Positions 1 through 6,957 of a DNA stretch of 18,106 nt are shown piece by piece. Positions within the stretch are counted from its first letter, which is position 1. Each line of letters begins with the position of its first letter. Made by a program: the position numbers and the translations under genes. The DNA is from an uncultured Spirochaetota bacterium (GTDB taxonomy: Bacteria > Spirochaetota > UBA4802 > UBA5368), in contig CALMJO010000019.1 of assembly GCA_937864375.1 (NCBI GenBank), forward strand, positions 1 to 18,106, read 5' to 3'. The notes beneath the pieces were generated by a model. The model made no database searches, had not been told where the DNA came from, and saw only the letters and a list, made by a program, of their open reading frames with translations.

Positions 1-1
1 T

Positions 2-958
2 TTTCCCGCGGCGGTGAAGACGGCCGCCGAGTGGTTCCCCCAGAAGGAAAGGGCGCTCGCGACGGGAATATTCAATTCCGGCACGAACATCGGCGCAGTC
101 CTTGCGCCGGCGATCGTGCCCTGGATCGCGGGGAATTATGGATGGCAGGCCGCCTTCGTCATCACGGGCGCGATTGGCCTGGTATGGCTTTTCTTCTGGT
201 TCCGATTCTACGACAGCCCCCGCATCAGTCCGCGCGTATCGCCCGCCGAGCTCGCCTACATTACAGGCGACGTCGCGACGGCCGGCCAGTCCCCGGTCCC
301 CTGGAGGGAGCTCTTCCGCTACCGGCAGACCTGGGCCTTCGTCGCCGGAAAATTTTTGACCGACCCCATATGGTGGTTTTTCCTGTTCTGGATCCCCGGC
401 TGGCTCGCCGACGTGCGCGGGCTGGATCTTAAAAGCTTCGGCGCGCCGCTGGTCATCATCTACAGTGCGACCACGGTGGGAAGCGTGTTTGGCGGCTGGC
501 TCTCGTCGTTCATGATCACGCGGGGAATCACGGCGCCGGCGAGCAGGAAATACTCTATGCTCGTGTTCGCGCTCCTGGTCTTGCCGGTCGTCCTCGTACA
601 GGCCGAGGGAGCGACGCTCGCGACGGCGATCGTCCTGGTGAGCCTTGCCGCGGCGTCCCACCAGGCCTGGTCGGCGAACCTGTATACGACCGTGTCGGAC
701 ATGTTCCCCCCGGGGGCGGTCGCCTCGGTGACGGGGATCGGCGGGACCGCGGGAGCGTTAGGCGGCATGCTGATCGCCGCGGGCGCGGGAAACGTGCTGC
801 AGTACTGGGACGCGGCGGGCGACATCAAAACGGGATACGCAATACTCTTCTACGTGTGCGGCGGCGCCTACCTGCTGGCATGGTGCCTGTTCAACCTGCT
901 CGCGCCGGGGATGAAGCCGGTCAGGGTTTCCTCTTTCCCACGCTCTTCCTCAAAATGA
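2..958 (+). CDS. exuT: Hexuronate MFS transporter (ExuT-like), 5' truncated by window edge
   Basis: This is the C-terminal ~318 residues of a major facilitator superfamily permease of the anion:cation symporter (ACS) group. The frame is open to the left edge (F-P-A-A-V-K-T...), so the true start lies outside the window and the GTG at 14 is not the start. The stretch AEWFPQKERALATGIFNSGT is the characteristic ACS cytoplasmic-loop and helix motif seen in hexuronate transporters of the ExuT type. About eight hydrophobic helices follow, as expected for the second two-thirds of a 12-helix carrier. It would import glucuronate and/or galacturonate across the inner membrane by H+ symport, and the neighbouring uxu/uxa/kdgK genes support that substrate. 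Its 3' end overlaps the convergent lacI gene by 38 bp. Related ACS carriers take other acidic sugars, so the exact substrate is inferred from context. Confidence 0.87.
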   Translation, partial: FPAAVKTAAEWFPQKERALATGIFNSGTNIGAVLAPAIVPWIAGNYGWQAAFVITGAIGLVWLFFWFRFYDSPRISPRVSPAELAYITGDVATAGQSPVPWRELFRYRQTWAFVAGKFLTDPIWWFFLFWIPGWLADVRGLDLKSFGAPLVIIYSATTVGSVFGGWLSSFMITRGITAPASRKYSMLVFALLVLPVVLVQAEGATLATAIVLVSLAAASHQAWSANLYTTVSDMFPPGAVASVTGIGGTAGALGGMLIAAGAGNVLQYWDAAGDIKTGYAILFYVCGGAYLLAWCLFNLLAPGMKPVRVSSFPRSSSK

Positions 959-1928
959 GCGTCCCGTCCACCTCGATGCGCAGAGCCCTGTCGAGCCGGT
1001 TCAGGATGTTGTCCCGGAGCCAGCGGGCGGCGAGGAAGGCCATTTCGAACGTGGGAAGCGCAATCGTCGTGACGGGGGGGCGAGAGACGCGCGAGAGCGG
1101 CGAATCGTCGAAGCCGGTCACAGAGACGTCCGCCGGGACCCGCACGCCCATCGAGGCGAATTCGTTGATGAGGGCGACCGCCTGGAAATCGTTGAAGCAG
1201 GCCACCGCATCGCATTTATTGGACGCAAAGAACTCCGCCGCCTTCGCGATACTTTCGGGCCTTGACCCGTCCGGGAACACCATGCCGGCCGGTGCGGACA
1301 TGCCCGCCTCCGCGAGGGCGAGGCGGTAGCCGCGGAACCTGTCCGCGTTGCTGTAATTGCCCTCGTTCCCGAAATAGCCGATGCGCCTGTGCCCGGTCCC
1401 GATCAGGAGCTCCACGAGATGCAGCGTGCCCTTCAAGCCGTTGCACGATACGTAGTTGTCGTCCGCGAAGCTCCGGCTCAGGAAAATGTGTGGGATACGG
1501 AGTTCGCGGAGCTTCTCCCGGAGCGGCTCCTCGACGCCGCGGTAGGCAAAGAGAATGCCGTCGCAGCCCGGGCGCTCAGTGTCCAGGTAGCGCGCGAATC
1601 GGTCGACGGTGATTATTTCCACGCGCTTGCGCTCCGTGCGGAAGGACTCGTTGATCGCGCCCAGGAGCTCGGAGACGTTTAGAAAAGGGTTCACCGCGAG
1701 CTCCTCCTCCTCCGGCACCACTACCAGGAGGTCAAGCTGCGAGCGGACGAGGGGGCGCTTGCGGGACTTGGGAGTGAAATTCTGCTGTCGGGCGATCTCC
1801 AGGATTTTCCGCCTGGTCTCGCTCGAGATGCCCGGCTCGTTATTGAGCGCGCGGGACACGGTGCTGATCGAAACGCCGCAGGCCAGTGCGATATCCTCGA
1901 TGCTTTTAAGTTTTACGGGTTTAGCCAT
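921..1928 (-). CDS. LacI-family transcriptional regulator of the hexuronate genes
   Basis: This 335-residue protein has an N-terminal LacI helix-turn-helix at about residues 9-54 (IEDIALACGVSISTVSRALN, then a GISSETRRKILEIA helix). A periplasmic-binding-protein-like effector domain follows, from LLVVVPEE near residue 67, with the family signature VTGFDDSPLSRVSRPPVTTI near residues 275-295. The length is normal for the family. The hinge (NFTPKSRKRPLVRSQ) is basic and lacks the usual A-R-x-L pattern. An AGAGGTG sequence lies about 12 bases before the ATG, which is rather distant. Its place between exuT and uxuA/uxuB suggests that it senses a pathway intermediate and represses the flanking operons. 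That role is inferred, and the ligand and operator are unknown. It is last in the minus-strand series uxuB-uxuA-lacI, but 171 bp with a hairpin-forming repeat separate it from uxuA, so separate transcription is possible. Confidence 0.9.
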   Translation of the reverse strand: MAKPVKLKSIEDIALACGVSISTVSRALNNEPGISSETRRKILEIARQQNFTPKSRKRPLVRSQLDLLVVVPEEEELAVNPFLNVSELLGAINESFRTERKRVEIITVDRFARYLDTERPGCDGILFAYRGVEEPLREKLRELRIPHIFLSRSFADDNYVSCNGLKGTLHLVELLIGTGHRRIGYFGNEGNYSNADRFRGYRLALAEAGMSAPAGMVFPDGSRPESIAKAAEFFASNKCDAVACFNDFQAVALINEFASMGVRVPADVSVTGFDDSPLSRVSRPPVTTIALPTFEMAFLAARWLRDNILNRLDRALRIEVDGTLILRKSVGKRKP

Positions 1929-1975
1929 TAGGTACGTTGTTCACCTCTATCATATGCCTGTTCCTCTCAATGCAT

Positions 1976-2125
1976 TAAAGAAAGGGAGATAAGGGGATTG
2001 ACGAGATTAAAGAGATAAAAAATTGTTTGGGTAATTGCTGATGAAATCCAAGCTCTTTACGGAATTAGAAATTCCTTATCTCTTTAATCGCCTTATCCTT
2101 TATCTCCTCATCCCCCTTTCCTTTG
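1976..2125 (-). repeat. AT-rich inverted-repeat intergenic element, copy 1
   Basis: This ~150 bp element is far more AT-rich than its surroundings. The left arm on the plus strand is purine-rich and the right arm pyrimidine-rich, and together they form a long imperfect inverted repeat. The innermost arm GATTAAAGAGATAA (2005-2018) is an exact 14-bp reverse complement of 2076-2089. The outer arms (GGGAGATAAGGGGAT against the complement of the 2100-2120 segment) match imperfectly. The loop contains GAAATCCA (2043-2050), also present in the loop of copy 2. The right arm overlaps the last codons and the stop of uxuA. It could act as a terminator or mRNA stabiliser, or be a non-autonomous mobile element. 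I do not recognise a named family. Confidence 0.75.
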
Positions 2126-3161
2126 ATTTTTGAATGCCTTCCCACAGCCCCCACAGGTACATTGCGCCTAACGCCCGGTCGTAGAGCCCGTAGCCCGGCC
2201 GTCCCTCCTCTCCCCAGATCATGCGCCCGTGGTCGGGACGCATCATTCCCTTGTAATCCGAGGCCGCGAGTTCCTTCATCACCGCGTAGACGTCGATGTC
2301 GCCGGACTCCGTGGTGTGCGCCGTTTCGCAGAAGCTCCGCTCGCCAAAGCGGCGTATGTTTCTTAAGTGCACGAAATGCACGCGCCCCATGCGCGCGTAT
2401 TTCCCGATCGTGCGCACCAGGTCCATGCCGCGGTCGGGACCGAGAGAGCCTGTACAGAAGGTGATGCCGTTCGCCGGGTTGTCAACGGTTTTTACGAGCC
2501 GGTCGAGGTCTTCCTCTCCCTTGATGATGCGCGGAAGCCCGAAGATGGGCCAAGGCGGGTCGTCGGGGTGGATCGCCATCCTCACGCCGGATTCGGCGGC
2601 GACCGGGACGACGGCGCGCAGGAAATATTCAAGGTTTTTCCAGAGCATCCCGGTGTCCATGCCCGCGTAGGCGTCCAGGAGGGCCGCGAGCTCCTCCCTC
2701 GCGTACGCCGTCGCCCAGCCCGGTAGATCCAGCCTGTCGGCGCGGATGTCGATCGAGTCGATCGTCGCGTGGTCGTAGCAGAGGCAGGTTGAGCCGTCGG
2801 GATTTTTCACCGCGAGGTCCGTGCGCGTCCAGTCGAAGACGGGCATGAAATTGTAGCAGAGCACGGGAATTCCCAGGCGCCCCATGGCGCGGATGCTCGA
2901 GCGGTAATTTTCTATGTACCGGTCCCGGGAGGGCCTCCCGAGCTTGATGTCCTCGTGGACTGGTATGCTCTCGATCACCGAGAGCGCGAGTCCCGCGGCC
3001 TCGACGCGAGCTTTAAGCGCGGCGATCTTTTCCATGGGCCACGCGTCGCCCACGGGAATGTCGTATAACGCGGAAACGATGCCCTTCACGGAGGGAATCT
3101 GCCTTATGTATTCCAGGGGAACGCGGTCGCCCTCCCCGAACCACCTGAATGTCATCTGCAT
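2100..3161 (-). CDS. uxuA: D-mannonate dehydratase
   Basis: UxuA dehydrates D-mannonate to 2-keto-3-deoxygluconate (KDG) in the cytoplasm. The 353 residues match the family from the N-terminus (TFRWFGEGDRVPL; ESIPVHEDIK at 64-73). The expected metal ligands are visible: H198 in IHPDDPP, C236 in FCTGSLG, H265 in FVHLRN, and D310-H311 in RPDHGR. The family requires a divalent metal (Mn or Fe). GGAG lies 8 bases before the ATG. An in-frame Met at codon 3 is an alternative start. The length fits the shorter, non-enterobacterial UxuA form (the E. coli enzyme is about 394 residues). The gene lies 199 bp downstream of uxuB on the same strand, with repeat copy 2 in between. The last eight or nine residues (KSKERGMRR) are encoded by the arm of repeat copy 1, so the C-terminal tail looks acquired from the element. 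Confidence 0.95.
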   Translation of the reverse strand: MQMTFRWFGEGDRVPLEYIRQIPSVKGIVSALYDIPVGDAWPMEKIAALKARVEAAGLALSVIESIPVHEDIKLGRPSRDRYIENYRSSIRAMGRLGIPVLCYNFMPVFDWTRTDLAVKNPDGSTCLCYDHATIDSIDIRADRLDLPGWATAYAREELAALLDAYAGMDTGMLWKNLEYFLRAVVPVAAESGVRMAIHPDDPPWPIFGLPRIIKGEEDLDRLVKTVDNPANGITFCTGSLGPDRGMDLVRTIGKYARMGRVHFVHLRNIRRFGERSFCETAHTTESGDIDVYAVMKELAASDYKGMMRPDHGRMIWGEEGRPGYGLYDRALGAMYLWGLWEGIQKSKERGMRR

Positions 3162-3213
3162 GATAAAGCTCCGTTATCCAATTATGAAATATGCGAAATC
3201 CGCTGGCTCATGT

Positions 3214-3358
3214 GTAAGGATGGGAGATGAGGGGATAGAAGAGATAGAGGAGATGAAAGTGATTTAACAATAAGAAATCCAGACTCTATCCCTATTTTCT
3301 TAAATCTCCTCCATCGCCTTTGATGCTTTATCTCCTTATCCCCTTTTCCGTTGCCTTT
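3214..3358 (-). repeat. AT-rich inverted-repeat intergenic element, copy 2
   Basis: This is a second copy, in the same orientation as copy 1, filling most of the gap between uxuB and uxuA. The plus strand reads purine-rich in the left arm (GGGAGATGAGGGGATAGAAG near 3221-3240) and pyrimidine-rich in the right arm (TTATCTCCTTATCCCC near 3328-3343). The loop contains GAAATCCA at 3274-3281, matching 2043-2050 of copy 1. Read on the minus strand both copies begin with A/G-rich AAAGGGGATAAGGAGATAAAG-like sequence, starting at or within a few bases of a stop codon. The copies differ at many positions, so they are old or belong to a variable family. Confidence 0.75.
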
Positions 3359-3360
3359 TA

Positions 3361-4212
3361 CTACACCCCCGCGTATGCCGAAAATCCGCCGTCGACGGGG
3401 ATGACCGTGCCGTTCACGAAGCTGGAGGCCTTTTCGTCCGCGAGCCAGAGCAGGGTGCCTATGAGCTCGTGTGCCTCCCCGAAGCGCCCCATTGGGGTGT
3501 GGCCGAGTATCGTCCCGGCGCGGGGAGTGGGCGAACCGTCGGCGTTCAGGAGCAGGGTGCGGTTCTGCTCGGTCAGGAAAAAGCCCGGTGCAATCGCGTT
3601 CACGCGTATACCCGCCTTTGAAAAATGCACCGCGAGCCACTGAGTGAAATTGCTCACGGCGGCCTTAGCGCCGCTGTACGCCGGTATGCGCGTGAGCGGA
3701 CGGAAGGCGTTCATGGACGAGATATTGATGATGGACGCCCCCTTCATTCCCGTCATGTCCCTTGCGAAAACCTGCGTGGGGACGAGGGTGCCTATGAAAT
3801 TGAGCCGGAAGACGAACTCCACGCCGGACGGATCGAGGTCGAAGAAGCTGGTGAGCTCATCCGCCCCGGCAGGGGACGGCTCGTAGAAGTCGCGGCTGGT
3901 GGTGCCCCTGGGATGGTTTCCTCCGGCGCCGTTGAGCAGCAGGCTGCAGGGACCCAGCTCCGCGGTCACGCGCTCCCGGGCGTCGCGCAGGCTCGGGGCG
4001 GAAAGGACGTCGGCCTGGACCGCGATCGCGCTGCCCCCGGAGGATTGGATTTCGTCCGCGACCCGGCGGGCGCCGTCAATGTTCAGGTCGAGCACCGCGA
4101 CGCGCGCGCCGCACCGGCCCAGCGCCCGTGCGAACGTGCTGCACAGGACGCCCCCGCCGCCGGTGACGACGGCCGTGCGGTCCCGCAGATCAATTGTAAA
4201 CGGAAGCTCCAT
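3361..4212 (-). CDS. uxuB: SDR-type fructuronate reductase / D-mannonate oxidoreductase
   Basis: This 283-residue short-chain dehydrogenase/reductase would reduce D-fructuronate to D-mannonate with NAD(P)H. The Rossmann motif is TGGGGVLCS (18-26), the NNAG-equivalent is LLNGAGG (92-98), and the catalytic serine lies in INISSMN (S165/S166) with Y179 and K183 in YSGAK. A family-specific insert around 105-140 (TTSRDFYEP, then SFFDLDPSGVEFVF) resembles the Bacillus YjmF-type mannonate oxidoreductases rather than the long-chain E. coli UxuB. The ATG at 4212 is chosen because GGGAGG lies 7 bases upstream. A longer frame starts at 4236, but its extra eight codons include that ribosome-binding site. 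The gene is first in a minus-strand unit with uxuA and diverges from kdgK across a 142 bp intergenic region. An SDR acting on another sugar acid is possible, but the neighbours favour this assignment. Confidence 0.88.
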   Translation of the reverse strand: MELPFTIDLRDRTAVVTGGGGVLCSTFARALGRCGARVAVLDLNIDGARRVADEIQSSGGSAIAVQADVLSAPSLRDARERVTAELGPCSLLLNGAGGNHPRGTTSRDFYEPSPAGADELTSFFDLDPSGVEFVFRLNFIGTLVPTQVFARDMTGMKGASIINISSMNAFRPLTRIPAYSGAKAAVSNFTQWLAVHFSKAGIRVNAIAPGFFLTEQNRTLLLNADGSPTPRAGTILGHTPMGRFGEAHELIGTLLWLADEKASSFVNGTVIPVDGGFSAYAGV

Positions 4213-4275
4213 GGCACTACCTCCCGCGTCATGCACGCCGGCTCACATGGTGCCCCACCGGCGGCGGCATGTCAT

Positions 4276-4318
4276 CAATTATTTATTTTTTCTTGCAATA
4301 AATGCAAGTAGTTATAAT
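4276..4318. promoter_or_regulatory. Divergent uxuB/kdgK promoter region with candidate operator palindrome
   Basis: An AT-rich island in the 142 bp between the divergent uxuB and kdgK holds CTTGCAATAAATGCAAG (4292-4308), a palindrome with perfect 6-bp arms and a 5-base spacer. A perfect -10 (TATAAT, 4313-4318) for kdgK lies 4 bases to its right, so the palindrome sits where the -35 and spacer should be. The plus-strand -35 is weak, because TTGCAA at 4293 is only 14 bases from the -10. In the minus direction TTGCAT is followed at 18 bases by AATAAT. The palindrome lacks the central CG common in LacI operators, so the binding protein is unknown. Its geometry suggests one repressor controlling both arms. 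Confidence 0.5.
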
Positions 4319-4354
4319 GCTTATAGGGCGGGCCATGCGCCCGGGGAGGACGGG

Positions 4355-5419
4355 ATGATTCGTGAGATCGCGGATAGGGGGAGCGCGCGTATGGTCTACG
4401 CGGCGTTCGGCGAGACAATGCTCAGGCTCGCGGCGCCGGGGCACGAGCGCCTGCTCCAGTCGCCTGCATTCCAGGCGTCCTTCGGGGGCGGAGAATCGAA
4501 CGTGTTGGCGAGCCTCGCGCTCCACGGCCTGCGCACGCGCTTCCTGGGGGCTCTCCCCGACAACGACATCGGCCGCGCGGCGCTCGGGGTCCTCGCGGGC
4601 TGCGGCGTCGACGTATCCCGCATCATACTGAAAAAAAATTCGCGAATGGGAATATATTTCCTGGAGAAGGGCGCGGGCCAGCGTCCCTCGAAGGTCATCT
4701 ACGACCGCGCGCATTCGGCGGTGAGCGAGCTTGAGGCGGGGGAGGTCGACTGGCACGCCGCGCTCGCGGACTGCGGCTGGTTCCACATAACGGGCATCAC
4801 CCCGGCGCTCTCGGCCGGCGCGGCGGAGCGTTCCATCGAGGCGGTGAAGGCCGCGCGGGAGATGGGCTGCGTGGTTTCATGCGACCTCAACTACCGCGGC
4901 AAGCTCTGGAACTACGGCGTTCCCGCGCCCCGGGTCATGGCGCGCATCGCGGCCGAATCGGACATCGTCATCGCGAACGAGGAGGACTGCCAGAAGGCGC
5001 TGGGAATAGGGAGGGACCTGGATCCGGGAAAAGGGGAGATCGATCGCGCGCGCTACGGCGAACTTGCCCTGGGCGTCATGCGCGCCTACCCGAATCTGCG
5101 CATCGCGGCGATCACCCTGAGGGAGAGCGTTTCGGCGTCTCACAACAGGTGGAGTGCGTGCCTGTGCGACGGCGCGGGCACGGTCTTTTCGCGCGTCTAC
5201 GACATCGCGCACATCGTGGACCGGGTGGGATCGGGCGACGCCTTTTCGGCCGGTCTCATCTGCGGGCTCTCAACCCTGGGTACCTCCGGGGAGGCGCTCG
5301 AGTATGCCGTCGCGGCCTCGTGCCTCGCACATTCCATCGAGGGCGACGTGAACCTCGCCAGGCCGGACGAGATCCGCGCCCTGCTGCAGGGGGACGCGAC
5401 CGGCAGGATCCGGCGCTGA
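4355..5419 (+). CDS. kdgK: 2-keto-3-deoxygluconate kinase (PfkB/ribokinase family)
   Basis: KdgK phosphorylates KDG to KDPG, the last step before KDPG aldolase. The 354 residues carry the PfkB fold. The N-terminal substrate-binding motif is ASFGGGESNVLASLALHGL (41-59), and LGALPDNDIG (64-73) is followed by an NEEDC stretch near 208. The signature VDRVGSGDAFSAG (288-300) provides the catalytic base D295. SLNYR-type DLNYRGKLW (177-185) is typical of KDG kinases within the family. The ATG at 4355 is chosen because GGGGAGG lies 5 bases upstream. The frame stays open back to 3899, but that part overlaps uxuB antisense and has no family similarity. The gene is first in the plus-strand operon with uxaE (23 bp gap) and uxaC. 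No KDPG aldolase gene is in the window. Other PfkB sugar kinases are the alternative, made unlikely by context. Confidence 0.9.
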   Translation: MIREIADRGSARMVYAAFGETMLRLAAPGHERLLQSPAFQASFGGGESNVLASLALHGLRTRFLGALPDNDIGRAALGVLAGCGVDVSRIILKKNSRMGIYFLEKGAGQRPSKVIYDRAHSAVSELEAGEVDWHAALADCGWFHITGITPALSAGAAERSIEAVKAAREMGCVVSCDLNYRGKLWNYGVPAPRVMARIAAESDIVIANEEDCQKALGIGRDLDPGKGEIDRARYGELALGVMRAYPNLRIAAITLRESVSASHNRWSACLCDGAGTVFSRVYDIAHIVDRVGSGDAFSAGLICGLSTLGTSGEALEYAVAASCLAHSIEGDVNLARPDEIRALLQGDATGRIRR

Positions 5420-5442
5420 ATCCAAGGGGGGACCAGCCTGTC

Positions 5443-6957
5443 ATGATGAAACTCGCATCCATGGCCGCGGACGCGATCCGGAAAGGAAATTTCCAGGCGC
5501 TCCCGCCAAATATTCGCGTGTTCCAAAAATCCGTCTTCCACCAGGGAGGATCGACCCTCGCGATGGTGCGCATTGACGGCACCGACTGCCTGCTCATCTT
5601 CGGGCGCGGACCGGCACGCGACATGCTGCCGGGGAGCCGGGGAAAGGACTGCACGCTCTCGCCCCTCACCGTGCGGACGCGCGAGGCGCTGGGCGCGCTC
5701 GCCCCGTTCACCGTTCCCGTTTCGTGCGGGCCCGGCCGGACATCCATGGGACTTGGCGACAGGCTGGGCATCGCGACGCCGGGACATATCCGCGCGGTGA
5801 CGGGGCGCGACGTCTTCCCGGTCTTCGCGCAGCAGAGCACGCGGGAGCTCGCGCTTACCGGGCGCGATTACGGGGACGTGCTGAACGCCGCGGCATTCGC
5901 GGTGTTTCGCGAGGGCTACCGTTCCGGTTACGGAGCTGATGCCGATCACCTCAAGAGCGTCAAGGATATAAAGGACGCGCTTGCCATGGGCTTTTCCATG
6001 ATCACGCTCGACTGCTCGGACGAGCTCGACGCACGCGCGGGCGCCATGGACGACGCGACTGCCCTGGAGCGTTACGCAAGGCTTGAGACGGCTGTCCGTT
6101 CACGGTACGAGTCACGCTACCTTGAAAAAAGCTTCACGATGGGCGGCATGCCGTTTACCTTCGGGCGCGCCGAGCTCGCGCGCCTGGCGCTCGTGTACCA
6201 TCGCGCCGTGGACTACATGTGCCGGGTGCACGACGAGTGCATCGCTCCCCTGGCGCGTTCCGTGGACTTCGAGATTTCCATCGACGAGACATCGTTTCCC
6301 ACATCGCCTGCCGCACACTACCTGGTGGCGTCCGAGCTCGCCGCCTGGGGAGTGAAACCCGCGAGCATCGCGCCGCGCTTCTGCGGGGAGTTCCAGAAGG
6401 GGATAGATTACCGGGGGGACATTGAGCGCTTCAGGAAGGAGCTTGGGGCACACGCAGAAATTGCGCGCATCCATGGACACCGGCTGAGCATCCATTCGGG
6501 AAGCGACAAGTTCCTGGTGTTCCCGAACATCGCGAAGGCCACCGTGGGGCGCGTCCACGTGAAAACATCGGGGACCAGCTGGCTCGAGGCGCTAAAGGTT
6601 GCGGCAGGGGAAGAGCCCGCCCTGTACCGGGAGATGCGCCGTTATGCGATAGAAAACTTTGCCGAGGCGCGGAAGCTGTACCACATCGATGCAGGCCCTG
6701 CGTCGCTTCCCGACGCGGACGGGACGAAAGACCATGACCTCCCCGCGCTCCTGGACGGTGACGCGGAGCGCCAGGTCATGCACATATCCTACGGCCAGAT
6801 CCTGCTGGCGCGCGACGGGTCGGGCGGGGCGCTGTTCCGGGACCGCCTTTACTCGCTCCTCGTCAGAAGGGAAGAGCGTTATGCGGAACTGCTTGCCGGC
6901 CACGTGGGTCGCCACCTGGACGCGCTCGGAAGAGGCACGCACGGGAGACATCCATGA
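5443..6957 (+). CDS. uxaE: Tagaturonate/fructuronate epimerase (UxaE family)
   Basis: This 504-residue protein matches the UxaE family, known from Thermotoga-type galacturonate pathways, which interconverts D-tagaturonate and D-fructuronate. I recognise it from the conserved blocks GYGADADHLK (162-171), ISIDETSFPTSPAAHY (278-293), APRFCGEFQKGIDY (310-323), LSIHSGSDKF (348-357) and VHVKTSGTSWLEAL (371-384). The His, Asp and Glu residues in these blocks are plausible metal or catalytic ligands, but I have not tied them to a structure. There is no signal peptide, so it should be cytosolic. The start is ATG 5443, with AAGGGGGGA about 10 bases upstream. A second ATG follows immediately. Its stop overlaps the uxaC start in an ATGA, implying translational coupling. 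Its presence lets galacturonate enter the mannonate branch without UxaB/UxaA. Confidence 0.88.
   Translation: MMKLASMAADAIRKGNFQALPPNIRVFQKSVFHQGGSTLAMVRIDGTDCLLIFGRGPARDMLPGSRGKDCTLSPLTVRTREALGALAPFTVPVSCGPGRTSMGLGDRLGIATPGHIRAVTGRDVFPVFAQQSTRELALTGRDYGDVLNAAAFAVFREGYRSGYGADADHLKSVKDIKDALAMGFSMITLDCSDELDARAGAMDDATALERYARLETAVRSRYESRYLEKSFTMGGMPFTFGRAELARLALVYHRAVDYMCRVHDECIAPLARSVDFEISIDETSFPTSPAAHYLVASELAAWGVKPASIAPRFCGEFQKGIDYRGDIERFRKELGAHAEIARIHGHRLSIHSGSDKFLVFPNIAKATVGRVHVKTSGTSWLEALKVAAGEEPALYREMRRYAIENFAEARKLYHIDAGPASLPDADGTKDHDLPALLDGDAERQVMHISYGQILLARDGSGGALFRDRLYSLLVRREERYAELLAGHVGRHLDALGRGTHGRHP

Noticed and set aside
3899..4354. N-terminal extension of the kdgK reading frame
   Set aside because: The first 152 codons are antisense to uxuB and cross the promoter. 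The ATG at 4355 has a strong ribosome-binding site and fits the family length.
4879..5442. N-terminal extension of the uxaE reading frame
   Set aside because: It lies inside kdgK in another frame with Arg-rich shadow composition. The UxaE family begins near MMKLASMAADAI.
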